Source: Nemophila menziesii
Taxonomy: Eukaryota > Streptophyta > Magnoliopsida > Boraginales > Hydrophyllaceae
Reading direction: 5' to 3'
Length of the DNA: 64,000 nucleotides
Assembly: GCA_029959085.1 (NCBI GenBank)
Contig: JARWIR010000010.1
Coordinates: 30,310,731 to 30,374,730, forward strand
Shown here: piece after piece, positions 47,163 to 58,200 of the stretch
Numbering within the stretch: the stretch's first letter is position 1
Layout of the letters: each line of letters starts with the position of its first letter
The notes under the pieces: model-generated
What the model was told of the DNA's origin: nothing
Database searches by the model: none
Seen by the model: the letters and a program-made list of their open reading frames with translations, nothing else
Made by a program: the position numbers and the translations under genes

Positions 47163-47629
47163 ATGACTAACAGATCTGAAGCTATGGAATACAAGAGAAA
47201 GTGCTCAATCCTTGGGAAGAATAAGAAATTGCCTGGAGCCACCATTGAAAAACCCATCAATCTTGATGAGGTTCTGTAGAATCAAAAGAAAAGGCACCAA
47301 CACAATCACTACCAAAGAAGAAATTAACTGCTAGAATGTCCATACCATCAAGGAGGCCTTTGAAGAAAATAAAAATCCAAGACCAAGGTTCTTCTACCTC
47401 TTCCTCTGAAATTGTTTATGATCTTCCTCCTTGGGCTCTCAAGTTACAGAACGAAGTTGAAAGATTACGCGAAGATAACAAAGATCTTTGGATAGAAGTC
47501 ATACAGTTGGAGTCACAAGTAGAAGATTTGACCATGGTTAAGGATATTGATGATTATACCGATCCCTCAGCTTCGGATGATGAGGATGATATGATGGATC
47601 TCTATGGCCAGCCAGGTAGGTCATTCTAA
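47163..47629 (+). pseudogene. Athila 3' ORF: small basic/coiled-coil/acidic protein, frameshifted, function unknown
   Basis: Starts at 47163 (MTNRSEAMEYKRK); a TAG at 47277-47279 ends this frame, and the related frame continues through ESKEKAPTQSLPKKK into the open stretch at 47336-47629, implying a one-base loss near 47270. The predicted product of about 155 residues has a basic Lys/Arg-rich stretch (RRPLKKIKI) like a nuclear-localisation signal. It then has a short heptad-like coiled coil (LQNEVERLREDNKDLW) and an acidic tail (SASDDEDDMMD). It occupies the position of the env-like ORF of Athila elements but shows no signal peptide or membrane segment. I do not recognise the family. Confidence 0.5.
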
Positions 47630-48464
47630 TTTTTCTTAATAGCTTGTATGCATTAGGTAGTTTAGTTAGTTTTATTTTAAATTTTATTCCATTCTTAATT
47701 TTTTTTCGAGTCGTGGGGACATGGCTCACTTTTGAGTTGGGGGTGGGGATTCGTTGTCCTCATCTTCTTTTCGTTTTTGCATAAAATTTAAATTTTTTAG
47801 GTTGAATTAAGGCATAGAATATCTTGAATGTACCTATTTGAGCATGATTTTATTAGGTCAATGATAGTAAGTAGTATGCTTTTGAAAGATGCAACAAAAT
47901 TGTTTAGCATGCATGTATGAAAACAGGAAATAAAGGATAGGAAAGTTAATGAGCAATGCTAAGAAATCACGTTGAAACTTAGGAATAGTTATTTGGTGTG
48001 TAGAACGTGAGGTTTAAAATTAGTTGAAAACCCACTTGTCTATGAACTAATAATGAAAACGTAACGAAATCCGGTAGTTAGAAAAATGACTAAGGCAGTT
48101 CTTTCATGATAAAACACTTGAAGCCTTTAGACTTTCTCACCCTTTTGTTTGATATTATTGTTATTTATCCGTCTTAGCCCCTCTGAGCCTTTCTAAAGCC
48201 TTTTATTTGAAACACATTATAATCCATACCCTAGTTTGTAGGACTTATCTATATGACCCACACTCGAATCGCAAAACCTGAGACAAACTCGTTTTAGAGC
48301 TTGAGTTTGGGGAGGTGGGTTTCATCATTAGGGAACTTTGGGAATTTGGGAATTATCTTTGTGATTTTATTGATGATGAAATTGTTATTATTGTAACCCT
48401 TTGCCGGGGTAATAGTGAATGAAAAAGAAGCTACGAGCTAATTTTGCCAACAAGGGCATAAAAA

Positions 48465-48504
<40 letters not shown>

Positions 48505-49179
48505 AAAATAGTGTGATATCTCAACATTAAAAGAGAATCATAGTTATACAAAAGAAAAAATTGATGTGAAAAGAGAATATATATTCGGACCGGCAAAGTG
48601 GATTTTATATCATCAAAAGGTTTTAATTGGGATTATTGGGGATGCAAATCAAAAGCATCAATAAATTGGGTTAAGTGAGAACATCTTCGAGTGAAAACTC
48701 AAGCTCTAGGGTGATTCGTTGATGGCAAGTGAGGAGAGAGCCAAAAGCTCACTTTTCATTATCCAAATATACCACACCCGTCCTTAAGCCAGGTTATAAC
48801 CAAGACCTTAGGATTTCTAACTACTAGATGGAGAAACAATTGAGCTATTATGTAGTAGGTAAGTGGACCATTGGATGCTAGATTTGGGACCTATGAACAA
48901 CCTATAGCCATTAACCTGAACTAAGTTATCATCCTCTCTTTCTGGCATTGCGAAATTAATCTTAACTTGAATTTATGGATTGTTGATTACATGTATAATA
49001 AGCATATTTGTGCATTATTTCTTGATCATTACTACATGAGACTTTTTGGATTTTATGCTCTAGGATCATTCATTATATTCTGTTCTTGTTCTCCTCCGAC
49101 TTCTTCTTGTTTATTTTGACTACCCTACTGTTCTTTACTTTTATTGTATCGGGACGATACAACTTTGAGTTGGGGGTCT
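47630..49179 (+). other. Athila 3' untranslated region with two polypurine-like tracts
   Basis: 1.5 kb non-coding. The expected polypurine tract GAGTTGGGGGTCT abuts the 3' LTR (49167-49179). A second, very similar TTTGAGTTGGGGGTGGGGAT lies at 47731-47750, 1.4 kb upstream. An (AT)17 run occupies 48467-48500. The last ~530 bp is the part also preserved at 107-640. Confidence 0.8.
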
Positions 49180-50663
49180 TGATGTCTCCTCATTTGTGAT
49201 AATAAAATCTACTCATGAGACATCATTTTAGGCTTATTTATTAGTTTATAGGTTGATTTTAGCTTATTTTAGTGCACTTTCCTATTTCGGGTCTTGATTT
49301 AGTAACATAATATTTTTAGAGCATATTGGGTTTAATTGTTTATTTAGTGTGAAGCTTTAAAGATAATTATGGAGATTAATTAGAGTCCAAGTCAAAGACA
49401 ACAACTTATGGAAAGAAATTTGCATGGAAATTGGAGATAAGGAAACAAAGGCTAAAAAGATGGAAAAGGAAAAGCTGCCTAAATCTGGGATTCTGCATAC
49501 ACGTCCAAAGATGTGCGTTTGTACCTAAGAAATATGCCGAATTTGGTAATTTCCTTCTTTAGGGTCAAGATAATTCTGTTGCGGTTCTTTTGGTATCTTA
49601 TGGAGCTCAATCCGACCAATAACGAAGAAGATATGCTCAAAACGGTCCAGCGGTGTTTATCTTTATTTCCTTACGAGTTTGAGTTGGGCTAGGAGTCTAT
49701 TACTTAACTTATCTCTAAAGAAATGATTTAGGTCAACCTATACACTATAAATACAGCCTCTTAACACTCTTAAATCATCCTTGGTGAAACCTTAAACCAA
49801 GAGGAAGCATACAACACAAGAGAGAAGTCTGGAAGGAGTTGTCATAAACAATGTCTTCTTCTACCTTTAATTTTGTAATTTCTTTCTTTTCTTTCATGAA
49901 CTAAATTTCTTTAGCTTGAGTTTTAGCATTAATGTATGAACCCTAGTTTTTATTGACATCTATCTAATTTGGGAATTTAATGTTTTAAATAGAATTATAG
50001 TTTTTATTCTCTGTTTATGTGTTTGGATTTATATTCTGTGTTCTTGTGGACTGCAGCCATTAGAATTACCATCTAGTAATTAGGATACCATTGACAACGG
50101 TGTTTAATTGCATGTTTAGCACATAACGTCTAGTCTTAGGTCTGATCTGACAACCCAACCTATCTAGATAATCACTATGGTTTAGTTCTTGTGACTATTT
50201 ACCAATTACAGGAAAAGTTTGCTTAGGAAGCCTTATTGACACAGGTGAATCCTATTTTAAACTACCGATAGCGAATTGGGACCGATTAGGGAAGTACTAC
50301 ATAATTCACCCTTACATGTTTAGAACAGCAAAACTAGTGGGGATTACATGCTAATAACTTGAGCTATATTCTCATATCACTTCTCTTTAGTCTTTATTTT
50401 CTGTCTTTTAATTCTTAGTTTTAGTTTAGTTAATTATTTATCAATCCATCTTTACTTGTCTTTATTTTTAATTTCGTTTAGTTGTTCTAGCTTTAATTAT
50501 TTACACTTGATATTTGCATAAGAGTCTTCTAACCTTCGTAGTCTCTGCGGAACGAATCTCAATCTAAAACTTGCATACGATCTGTATACTTGCAGAACCG
50601 TGTAGTTCTAGGGTGTTTTTGCACTTATTTATATCTTATTTTATCACACCCTAGGCCCCACCA
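49180..50663 (+). mobile_element. Athila 3' LTR
   Basis: Colinear with 39382-40853 at about 99 percent by eye. It has one extra 12-bp ATATCTTATTTT-type segment near its end (about 50630) and one extra G at about 50120. TATAAATA box at 49746-49753. Followed directly by the duplicated target CCAAC. Confidence 0.95.
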
Positions 50664-51220
50664 CCAACCCAAGCATACAATGGTTGGGCTTGAAAGGTAT
50701 GAAAAATGGAATATGCAAAGGAAATTATTAAGGAAATTGGAATCCTGTGAATCATCATCTGAGGGTGGTCAATAAAATAGAAGTTAGCCTCAACAAGGCC
50801 AATTATAGGTCACAGAGAAAAAGATAAACAAAGGAAACTTCATATAAAAAATTAAGAGGAGATTACAATAAAACTAGTAGCCTAAAGAGGGTCGACTACA
50901 CATTATACAAAGTAGAAGTTTGAAGATAGAATTACTAAGAAGAGACACAATCAATGTAGAAATTCGTGTTCAGTCAATCTAGGTTGTTGACACCCTCTTA
51001 ATGTGTGTTCCTAAAACATAGTGTCAGCAGTCAAAGGGAATTACTTGTAAAACGACGTATGTTCGACAATAAAACTAATCCATAAAGACCAACACATTTC
51101 TTAGTAAAAGGTACCTTGAGAAAAGCCCGACCCTAAACCTTAACCTCTTATCAGCGTAAAGAATGAATTCCTTTCGATCACACTCGAGTAAAACATATTT
51201 ATCTCACAAATTGAAAGGGG
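50664..51220 (+). other. Tat element 3' untranslated region (right of the Athila insertion)
   Basis: Continues 39381 after the CCAAC duplication. No coding potential. Ends with the purine-rich TTGAAAGGGG before the right LTR. Confidence 0.5.
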
Positions 51221-52750
51221 TATAAATAAGCCAAAATATGACACCAGTACTTGTCCTGGCTTAAAGAGGTCCTGATATTCAAGTCAAGGATACAACATTG
51301 TAATCTGAAGCTAGAGATTGATTGCCCGAGAAAAGGAATATCCGTCTTTTTCCAGGGCAGATGTTCCGAGTACCCGTGAATAAAAGCATCGCAGCATATA
51401 AATACCACTTTGACATGACAGACTTACCTTCTGCCTTATCCTACGCATTCATCTTTGAGTCATACAGCGCCCTGCAATAGCATCTCGCACGAGCACTTAG
51501 AAACTATAAGTACCCCTCTCCATGGAAGAATCGACACACTCGAAGTACCCTGGTGTCAATAAGAACCTAAGCAAACTGTTCCTGCAATTGATTAAATAGC
51601 AATACACTAAACCATTGACTATCTAGTTAGGCTGGGTTGTCAGATCAAACCTTATTCTAGACGTTATGTGCTAATTCTATAGTCAAATATACCGGTTATC
51701 TAACTACTATGATGGTAATCCTATACGTTGTACATCGTAAAGAATACAGAATATAAATCCAACACATAAACAGAGAAATCAAAACATAAATTCAATCAAA
51801 TTAGATAGATGTAAACCAAAACTAGGATTCATACATATATGCTAAAACTCAATCTAAATAGAATTAATTCATACTAAGAAAAGAAAAGAAAAGAAAAAAA
51901 TTACAGAATTAAAGGCTGAAGAAGACATGATTGATGCACAGCTCCTTCCAGACTTCTCTTCTTGTGTTATAGCTTCTTCCTGACCTTAAGGTTTGGTCAA
52001 GGATGATTTTATAATGTTAAGAGGCTGTATTTATAGGGTATAGGAAGACCTAATTCGTTTTCTTGAAGGAAAAGGTAAGTAGTGGACTCCTAGCCCAACT
52101 CAAATTCGTAGCCCAAAAACATGGAATGAACCCCGTTTTTGTTTTGGTCCTAGAAGCTTCAATACTCATCCGTTTGACACGTATGAGTAGTCGAAATTCA
52201 TCGTCTCGGAAAGATATTTAACTTTTCTCTTGACCGTTTCTCCAGATTCCTCACCGATTTTGATATATAAGCTGATTTGTGGTCGTAGGTGCTGGAATTC
52301 AGAGTTAAGGTAGCTTTTCCTTTTCCATATTTTTAGCTTTTACTTCCTTATCTTCAATTTCCATGTTTATCTTCTTTACTTTAGCTCTTTGAACCAACTT
52401 GGACTCTAATTAATTACCATATATATCTAAAGCTTCACACTAAATAAATAATTAAACCCAATATGCTCTAAAATTAATAAATAATCAATTCAAGACACAA
52501 AATAGGAAACTGTACTAAATCATGAGAAAATCGACCTATACTCTAATAAATACGCCTAAAATGATGTCTCAGAAATATATAAAATCATCACAAATGAGGA
52601 GACATCATACCCCATAAACTCTCTCTTTCTTTCTCTCTCTCTCTTTAAAAATTGTTTTGTTATTATACATACTACTTGTGTCTCCATAGCTCCTTGGGTT
52701 AAGCAATCTCTGATAGATTGTTATGATGAGCGTGACTTTCTGTGCTCTAG
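51221..52750 (+). mobile_element. right LTR of the Tat-type element, split and internally shortened
   Basis: The first part (51221-51550) matches the left LTR through CTCGAAGTACCC. After the inserted Athila solo LTR it resumes at 52613 (CTTTCT...TTATTATACATACTAC, CTCCATAGCTCCTTGGG) and ends near 52750 with GATGAGCGTGACTTTCTGTG. Compared with the left LTR, a ~230-bp middle segment is missing. Confidence 0.75.
51551..52607 (-). mobile_element. solo LTR, Athila family, internally deleted
   Basis: 1057 bp, from TGGTG at 51551 to GGAGACATCA at 52607, with the perfect duplication TACCC (51546-51550 and 52608-52612). About 400 bp is missing immediately after TGGTG, because sequence jumps to the AACCTAAGCAAACT block that lies deep in other LTRs. 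Confidence 0.92.
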
Positions 52751-53829
52751 AAATTGTTTAAATTACCTTATATTCTTATGATTTTAATTTTTTTCCAACT
52801 CCAGCAAAGAGCTTTAGCAGAATTGTACCATACTACAATAAAATTAACGTAGTTGCAGAACCACAATATTGTAGTGTTGTTGTTGCAAATCTACAATATT
52901 GTAAATGTTTAACCTCAGTATTGTAGTGCCTGGACCATAACTATAATATTGTACTTCTACAACTACAAAATTCAAAGGGACAGATGATAAAAGGAAACTA
53001 AAAAATGCTTTCACCCTTTATTGTACATAAGTTTCAAAATCAAAATCAATAAGCCACACTCAGGTGGCAACAACCTCCAAAAGTTGAGATAATAGAATAT
53101 TCACAGTTAATATATGAAAATTCCTAGAAAACCGGTCTTTCTACTGAACACTCATTTAATTTCAATTCTGTCCTCACAGCTTAGTAGTAAATTCCCTTTC
53201 AAAATTTGAAATGTTCTACTGTTTTGGAATTGCCGTCTTGATTTATACTCTTGTAATATTTGAGGCTTCTCATTTATAATATGGGCTCGCACTTAAGAAG
53301 ATGTCTAAGTCTCATACACATAAGCCAGAATAGAAATTAGAGATGTTGAACTCACCTGAGCAAGTTGAGATTGGGTAACTTTATGTACATTCTAGCTTGC
53401 ATGATCATATTCTTCATTTCATTTGATACATTTTCACCTAAATATATAATTTATCAGTCAATGAGGGACCATTATGTAAAATAAAAGACAATATATTTGC
53501 AAAGATTTAATAACTTATAGTCATAATTTTATAATTGTCACACCCTCGAACTCAAAACTCCATGCTTAAAGGAGAGACTATGATATTGTCGTGGTGCAGG
53601 TAAAATCAAATCAACTAGCCCAAAATGGTCAACCCAAGATATTAATCAATCCCATGGCCCATATGAAACTAAGAAATGTTTTTGAAGTTTGGACATACAT
53701 AATATATTTGTTGGTGTCTTCATCAAGCTTTATCATGTTCAAAGTAGTATTGCTCGAGACAGCTCTGTTCCTAACATCATTAGAAGAATTTATAATGTAT
53801 AAACATATAATATATGAGGGTTGATTGCA
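52751..53829. other. AT-rich intergenic DNA, no genes recognised
   Basis: A cluster of ACAATATTGTAG-type palindromic motifs lies at 52850-52965. The small frame at 53591-53824 has no recognisable motif. Confidence 0.45.
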
Positions 53830-54180
53830 CAATGGTCATGTGTTATGAGAAATAACCATATATATACATGTCTTTCATAGTCTCAAATATACACATTGCT
53901 TTGTACTTGATATGTGTTGCAATACTAAGATTACATTTCGGTTCACGAGTTTGTGTTTAATTATCAGGATGACAACGACTTAATTTGGGGGTCTTTATGT
54001 CTCTCTAGTTATGATAAATATTGGCATGCATATTCCATCATTGAGGTCGGGTTTTAGAGCATAACGTCGGGTTATATTCCATGATTTGGTGTATTTTACT
54101 TTCTTAGTTATATAATGTGACTTTTGTGTCCTTTAGAGTATTTGAGGTATTTTGTAATGTGTAGGATTAGATAATTTCGT
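53830..54180 (+). mobile_element. Athila-related 3' end: polypurine tract and start of LTR
   Basis: GGATGACAACGACTTAATTTGGGGGTCTT (about 53966-53995) is homologous to the region before the 3' LTR at 49152-49179. It is followed by TATGTCTCTCTAGTTATGATAAA, a diverged form of the TGATGTCTCC LTR start. The LTR is lost after about 180 bp. Confidence 0.6.
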
Positions 54181-54560
54181 CTCCCCAAGCACGATAAATA
54201 AATGAACGCTAGGGGAAGGACCTACCCGCAAGTGTACGAGTCGTTGACAAGTAATAAAAAAGTAAGTTATGGGGTATATCATCTCCACATGGACTATTAA
54301 GGTTATACAACTTGGGTTTTGTGAGTATAATAGTTCAGTTGCTAACAAATGTCATATAATGTAAATATGTTTGTTTTGTTTTATATTATAAATAAAGTGA
54401 GGTAATTAAAATGTAACAATAACAAAGGAATTAGAAAGTAAATACGATTAAACTAACAAAAAGCTAGAGTATGAGAGAGATGTGCTTGAGTCTTGCTAGT
54501 ATTCTCCAAAGTCAACTAATCCTATATTTCTATATATAAGGATAAAGAGGACATTTCACG
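54181..54560 (-). mobile_element. Athila-related LTR fragment
   Basis: CTACCCGCAAGTGTACGAGTCGTT... at 54222 matches, in the same orientation, the ACTACCCGCATGTGCACGGGTCG segment of the minus-strand solo LTR at 26977. No duplication found. Confidence 0.55.
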
Positions 54561-55170
54561 CTAATAGAAATTCAATGATCTTTCCAAATCCTTCCTGAGT
54601 AGATAGGAAGTTGATTTACTACACCTCACACGTTCAAACTCCATACGCGTACTCGAAACCTTGTGTCCTATCGCAATTCCTTCTTGACCCATAAAGCGAC
54701 ATTTCTCCCAATTCAAAACAAGATCGGTCTCCTTACGTCGTATTAGCACCTTCTTAAGATTGCTAAGGCACTCATCAAAATTATCACCGAATACTGAGAA
54801 ATCATCCATGAACACTTCTAAAAATTTACTTTCAAATCCCAAAAGATCGTCATCATACATCATTGACATGTAGATAGCGCATTACACAACCTAGGCGATA
54901 TCATTCGAAACGCAAGTGCCAAATAGATATGTAAATGTAGTTTTATGTTGATCAGTGAGATCCACACAAATCTGATTTTATCCTGAATATCCATCAAGGA
55001 AGCAATAATTATCACTTTCCGCAAACTTGTCTAATATTTGATCAATGAATGGTAAAGGAAATTGATCCTTCGTCGTTGCTTTGTTGAGTTTACGATAATT
55101 TATACAAACTCTCCACCCCACAACTGTTCTAGACGAAATAACTTCATTTTCTAAGACTTGTGCGGATAAC
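54561..55170 (-). pseudogene. Athila-type reverse-transcriptase fragment
   Basis: Minus-strand reading from about 55145 gives TVVGWRVCINYRKLNKATTKD and FPLPFIDQ, then LDGYSG, DQHKTTFTYLFGT (about 54930-54960). After frame breaks it gives FLEVFMDDFSVFGDNF and VLNWEKCRFMGQEGIAIGHK in the open frame 54561-54869. It has the FMDDF catalytic motif of the Athila RT at 44045 but differs at many positions. Only the RT palm survives, with stops, so it is a relic. It abuts the TA site of the mariner-like element at 55208. Confidence 0.88.
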
Positions 55171-55209
55171 GTATTAAGGATATAATATTAAAAGATAATA
55201 TAAGATATA

Positions 55210-58200
55210 CTCCCTCCATTCCTTTTTATTTGACGTTTTAGAGTGATGCACATATATTAAGAACCCTAAAAACTAGGAGAAAGTTAATACAAAATGGCCA
55301 ATATAACCTTATTTATGGCTAGTAATAATCATTAAAATTTCTCAGCTTTATATTAATACTCCATCCATATCTGTCTGTTTATTTTTTTTACTAACGCATC
55401 ACTTTATTTTTTCCCACTTTATATTAATACTCCATCACTTTATTTTTTTTCCACTAGCGCATGAGTAGTTATTATGCCATTCTTTATCAACTTTCAAGAT
55501 AAAATATTTGAAACAAAGGAAACAAAGAGTTTTAACCTTCTAATATTCATCTAAAATTTGATTTCACTTCTAATATTTTCATTTATCGTTAAATTTTTTT
55601 CTATAAATACACTATCTAGTTTGTTTAAAAGTAGACAAAAATGAAAACACTGTTATCTGAAATAGAATTAAATACCACATCAAATGATTTTGATGTTCAA
55701 GATAACACTAGACAACAAGATGTCAATATTAATCTACCAGATCTTAATATCGATGTAGCGCCGCTAATTCCTGATCTCAATATCGATCCAAATTCACCAG
55801 TGATTGAGACATCTTTTGTGGAACCAGTTTTGATAGATTTGAATAAAGATTCATGTTATGAAGAAGGTACATGTACGTTTATTTTTAATATTAAGATTTT
55901 TATTTTTTTAATTCAATTCAATTTTTTGGGGTTTCGGTTAGTTTTGGTTATAATAAAAACAAATTACCCACCAAAACAAAAAACAAGAAGTTCAATTAAT
56001 ACAGAATGAAGTTATGGAAAAGATATTTGAAATCAAGATTAAGAATTATAAAATTAAAATATCTGAGATATTTTTCTTTTGTTCGAAATGTGCCATTGAA
56101 TATTATATAATGTATCTTAACAATATTATAGCACTCACATTAGTATATCATACGTTAGTAATGTTAGGAAGATTACATGTTAGAACGAATATACAGAGCA
56201 CCAATACATACTTTATATAATCATGTTTTGAGAAAATATAATTAATATATTATTTAAACAATATTTTTAGTGATCAATTTTTTTTAATAATTCATAGTTG
56301 TTTAATTTTACTTTTATAACAAGATTTATTCATCTGATATCGATATTATAAAAAAAATATGCTCAATGCAAATTATTCTAACTCTTAAACTTGTCTAATT
56401 CATCAAAAAATATCTTAAAGCCTATCTTGATTTGTATTTTGAAATCCTGCTTGGCTTAAACATGAATTTAGTGAACAACACTAATAAAAACTACACATCA
56501 CAATTATGAATTTCGTTAATTCTATTTATTATCAAACAAACTCAAAAATTAATTAGGTGAAAAATTGCATGTTAATGTTTATTTTCCATAATTTTTTCAA
56601 ACTTAAAATAAAGATACTTCAACTTGCAAACATATGTTTATTCGTCAATTTTTTTTTTCATTTTGTAAATAGGTGAAAATATCAATGATCAACCCTCCCA
56701 AACAAATCAAATAAAAAAAGTAAAAGTTTTGAAAAATGATGAACGCCGATCAATATATGTTACGTTACAACAACAAAGTGTGAATGGAAAATTGCCAAAG
56801 GGAGTGACAAAGATGGTAGCAACACAATACTCAATATCCATTCGTACTGTTCAACGTATTTGGGAACAATCAGAATATGGTAGAATAAATGTTGATGTTT
56901 CTTACAAAAAGACAAAACATTGTGGTCGTCAGAGAGTCGAGATAAATTAAGATCAAATTCGAGCAATTCCTTTGAATTGGCGAACAACTCTTGAATCTCT
57001 AGCTAATTCATTGAACATGAAAAAAATCACATTGTTTAGGCGCCCACAGTGTGGGGAATTACGACGTCACACTAATGCTGTCAAACCAATTTTAACCAAA
57101 GAAAATAAAAGGTTAAGGCTGGAATTCTGTTTATCAATGCTTGAGAGTGGTGGTTTACCTAATGATCCGACATTTGTTGGTATGTACAACATTATTCATA
57201 TTGATGAAGAATGGTTTTACATGATGAAAAAATCGGAGAAATACTACTTGTTACTGGATGAGAAAGACCCGTCATGAACATGCCAAAATAAAAAATTCAT
57301 AGGAAAAGCTATGTTTTTTACGGCTATGGCTCGTCCAAGGTTTGATAGACAAGGAAATGAAATTTTATGAGAAAAATGGGTGTCTTTCCTTTTGTTACAC
57401 ATGAACCGGCTAAAAGGACTAGTGTCAAAAGAGTAGAAGGAACATTAGAGACCAAACCAATTCTCTCAGTGAAAAGAGAAGTTGTTTGGTCATATTTGAT
57501 TGAAAAGGTTGTACCAGCTATCAAGAAAAAGTGGCCGAGAGAAGATTCAAGGTATCCAATTTTTATTCAACAAGATAATGCAAGACCATATATCAGTGGC
57601 AGTGATGAACAATTCCGACAAGTTGTCACAAAAGATTCGATATTCGTTTGATGCGCCAACCTCCGAATTCTCTGGATTTAAACGTGTTAGATCTTGGGTT
57701 TTTCAGTGCTATTCAATCCCTGCAGTATAAGGATAATCCTAAAACTATTGACGAACTTATAAGTTCAGTTGAGAAGTCACTTTATGCCTATCCTGCAACT
57801 AAACATAATCGTATATTTTTAACACTCCAATCGTGTATGATAGAGATAATGCGAGCAAAAGGTTCTCACGAATACAAAATTTCGCATCTTAAGAAAGCAA
57901 TGTTAGAAAGGATAAGCGAGCTCCCTACACAGTTAAAATGTGATCCTGAATTAGTAGAAGAAGTTCGTAATTATTTAAATTTGTTTAATTGATATTACTA
58001 ATATTTATGTTTTAAATTTATTTTAATTTTGCTTGTAATAGTATTTTATATTATCATTTTTATGTAATTTTTTTCATCATTTATTTGTTACGGCCATTAA
58101 AATTATATGCGATCATGATTTGTAATTCTGCTTCGACACAAAAATCATATAATACTACATATACAATATAAATTATCATTTCATATACAATACAAATTGG

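Larger units (their letters stand above)
39382..50663 (+). mobile_element. Athila-lineage Ty3/gypsy retrotransposon, structurally complete, coding-defective
   Basis: An 11,282-bp element with LTRs of 1472 and 1484 bp (TGATGT...CCACCA), tRNA-Asp primer site, gag-protease-RT-RNase H-integrase in gypsy order, a small 3' ORF, polypurine tract, and a perfect 5-bp duplication CCAAC (39377-39381 and 50664-50668). By eye the two LTRs differ at about 16 substitutions and two indels (about 1 percent), so the insertion is young. Even so, gag is frameshifted, RT has a 2-bp insertion and RNase H a stop, so the copy cannot make its own proteins. Confidence 0.96.
34485..52750 (+). mobile_element. old Tat-type Ty3/gypsy element, nested host of two later insertions
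   Basis: Left LTR (34485-35251), primer-binding site, decayed gag and protease, a repeat-rich 3' region and a right LTR are arranged as in one element. It is split by the full Athila element (39382-50663) and, inside its right LTR, by an Athila solo LTR (51551-52607). Without these it would be about 5.9 kb. Reverse transcriptase and integrase are absent, indicating a large internal deletion or a non-autonomous form. The outer limits are approximate; no target-site duplication was found. Confidence 0.75.
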
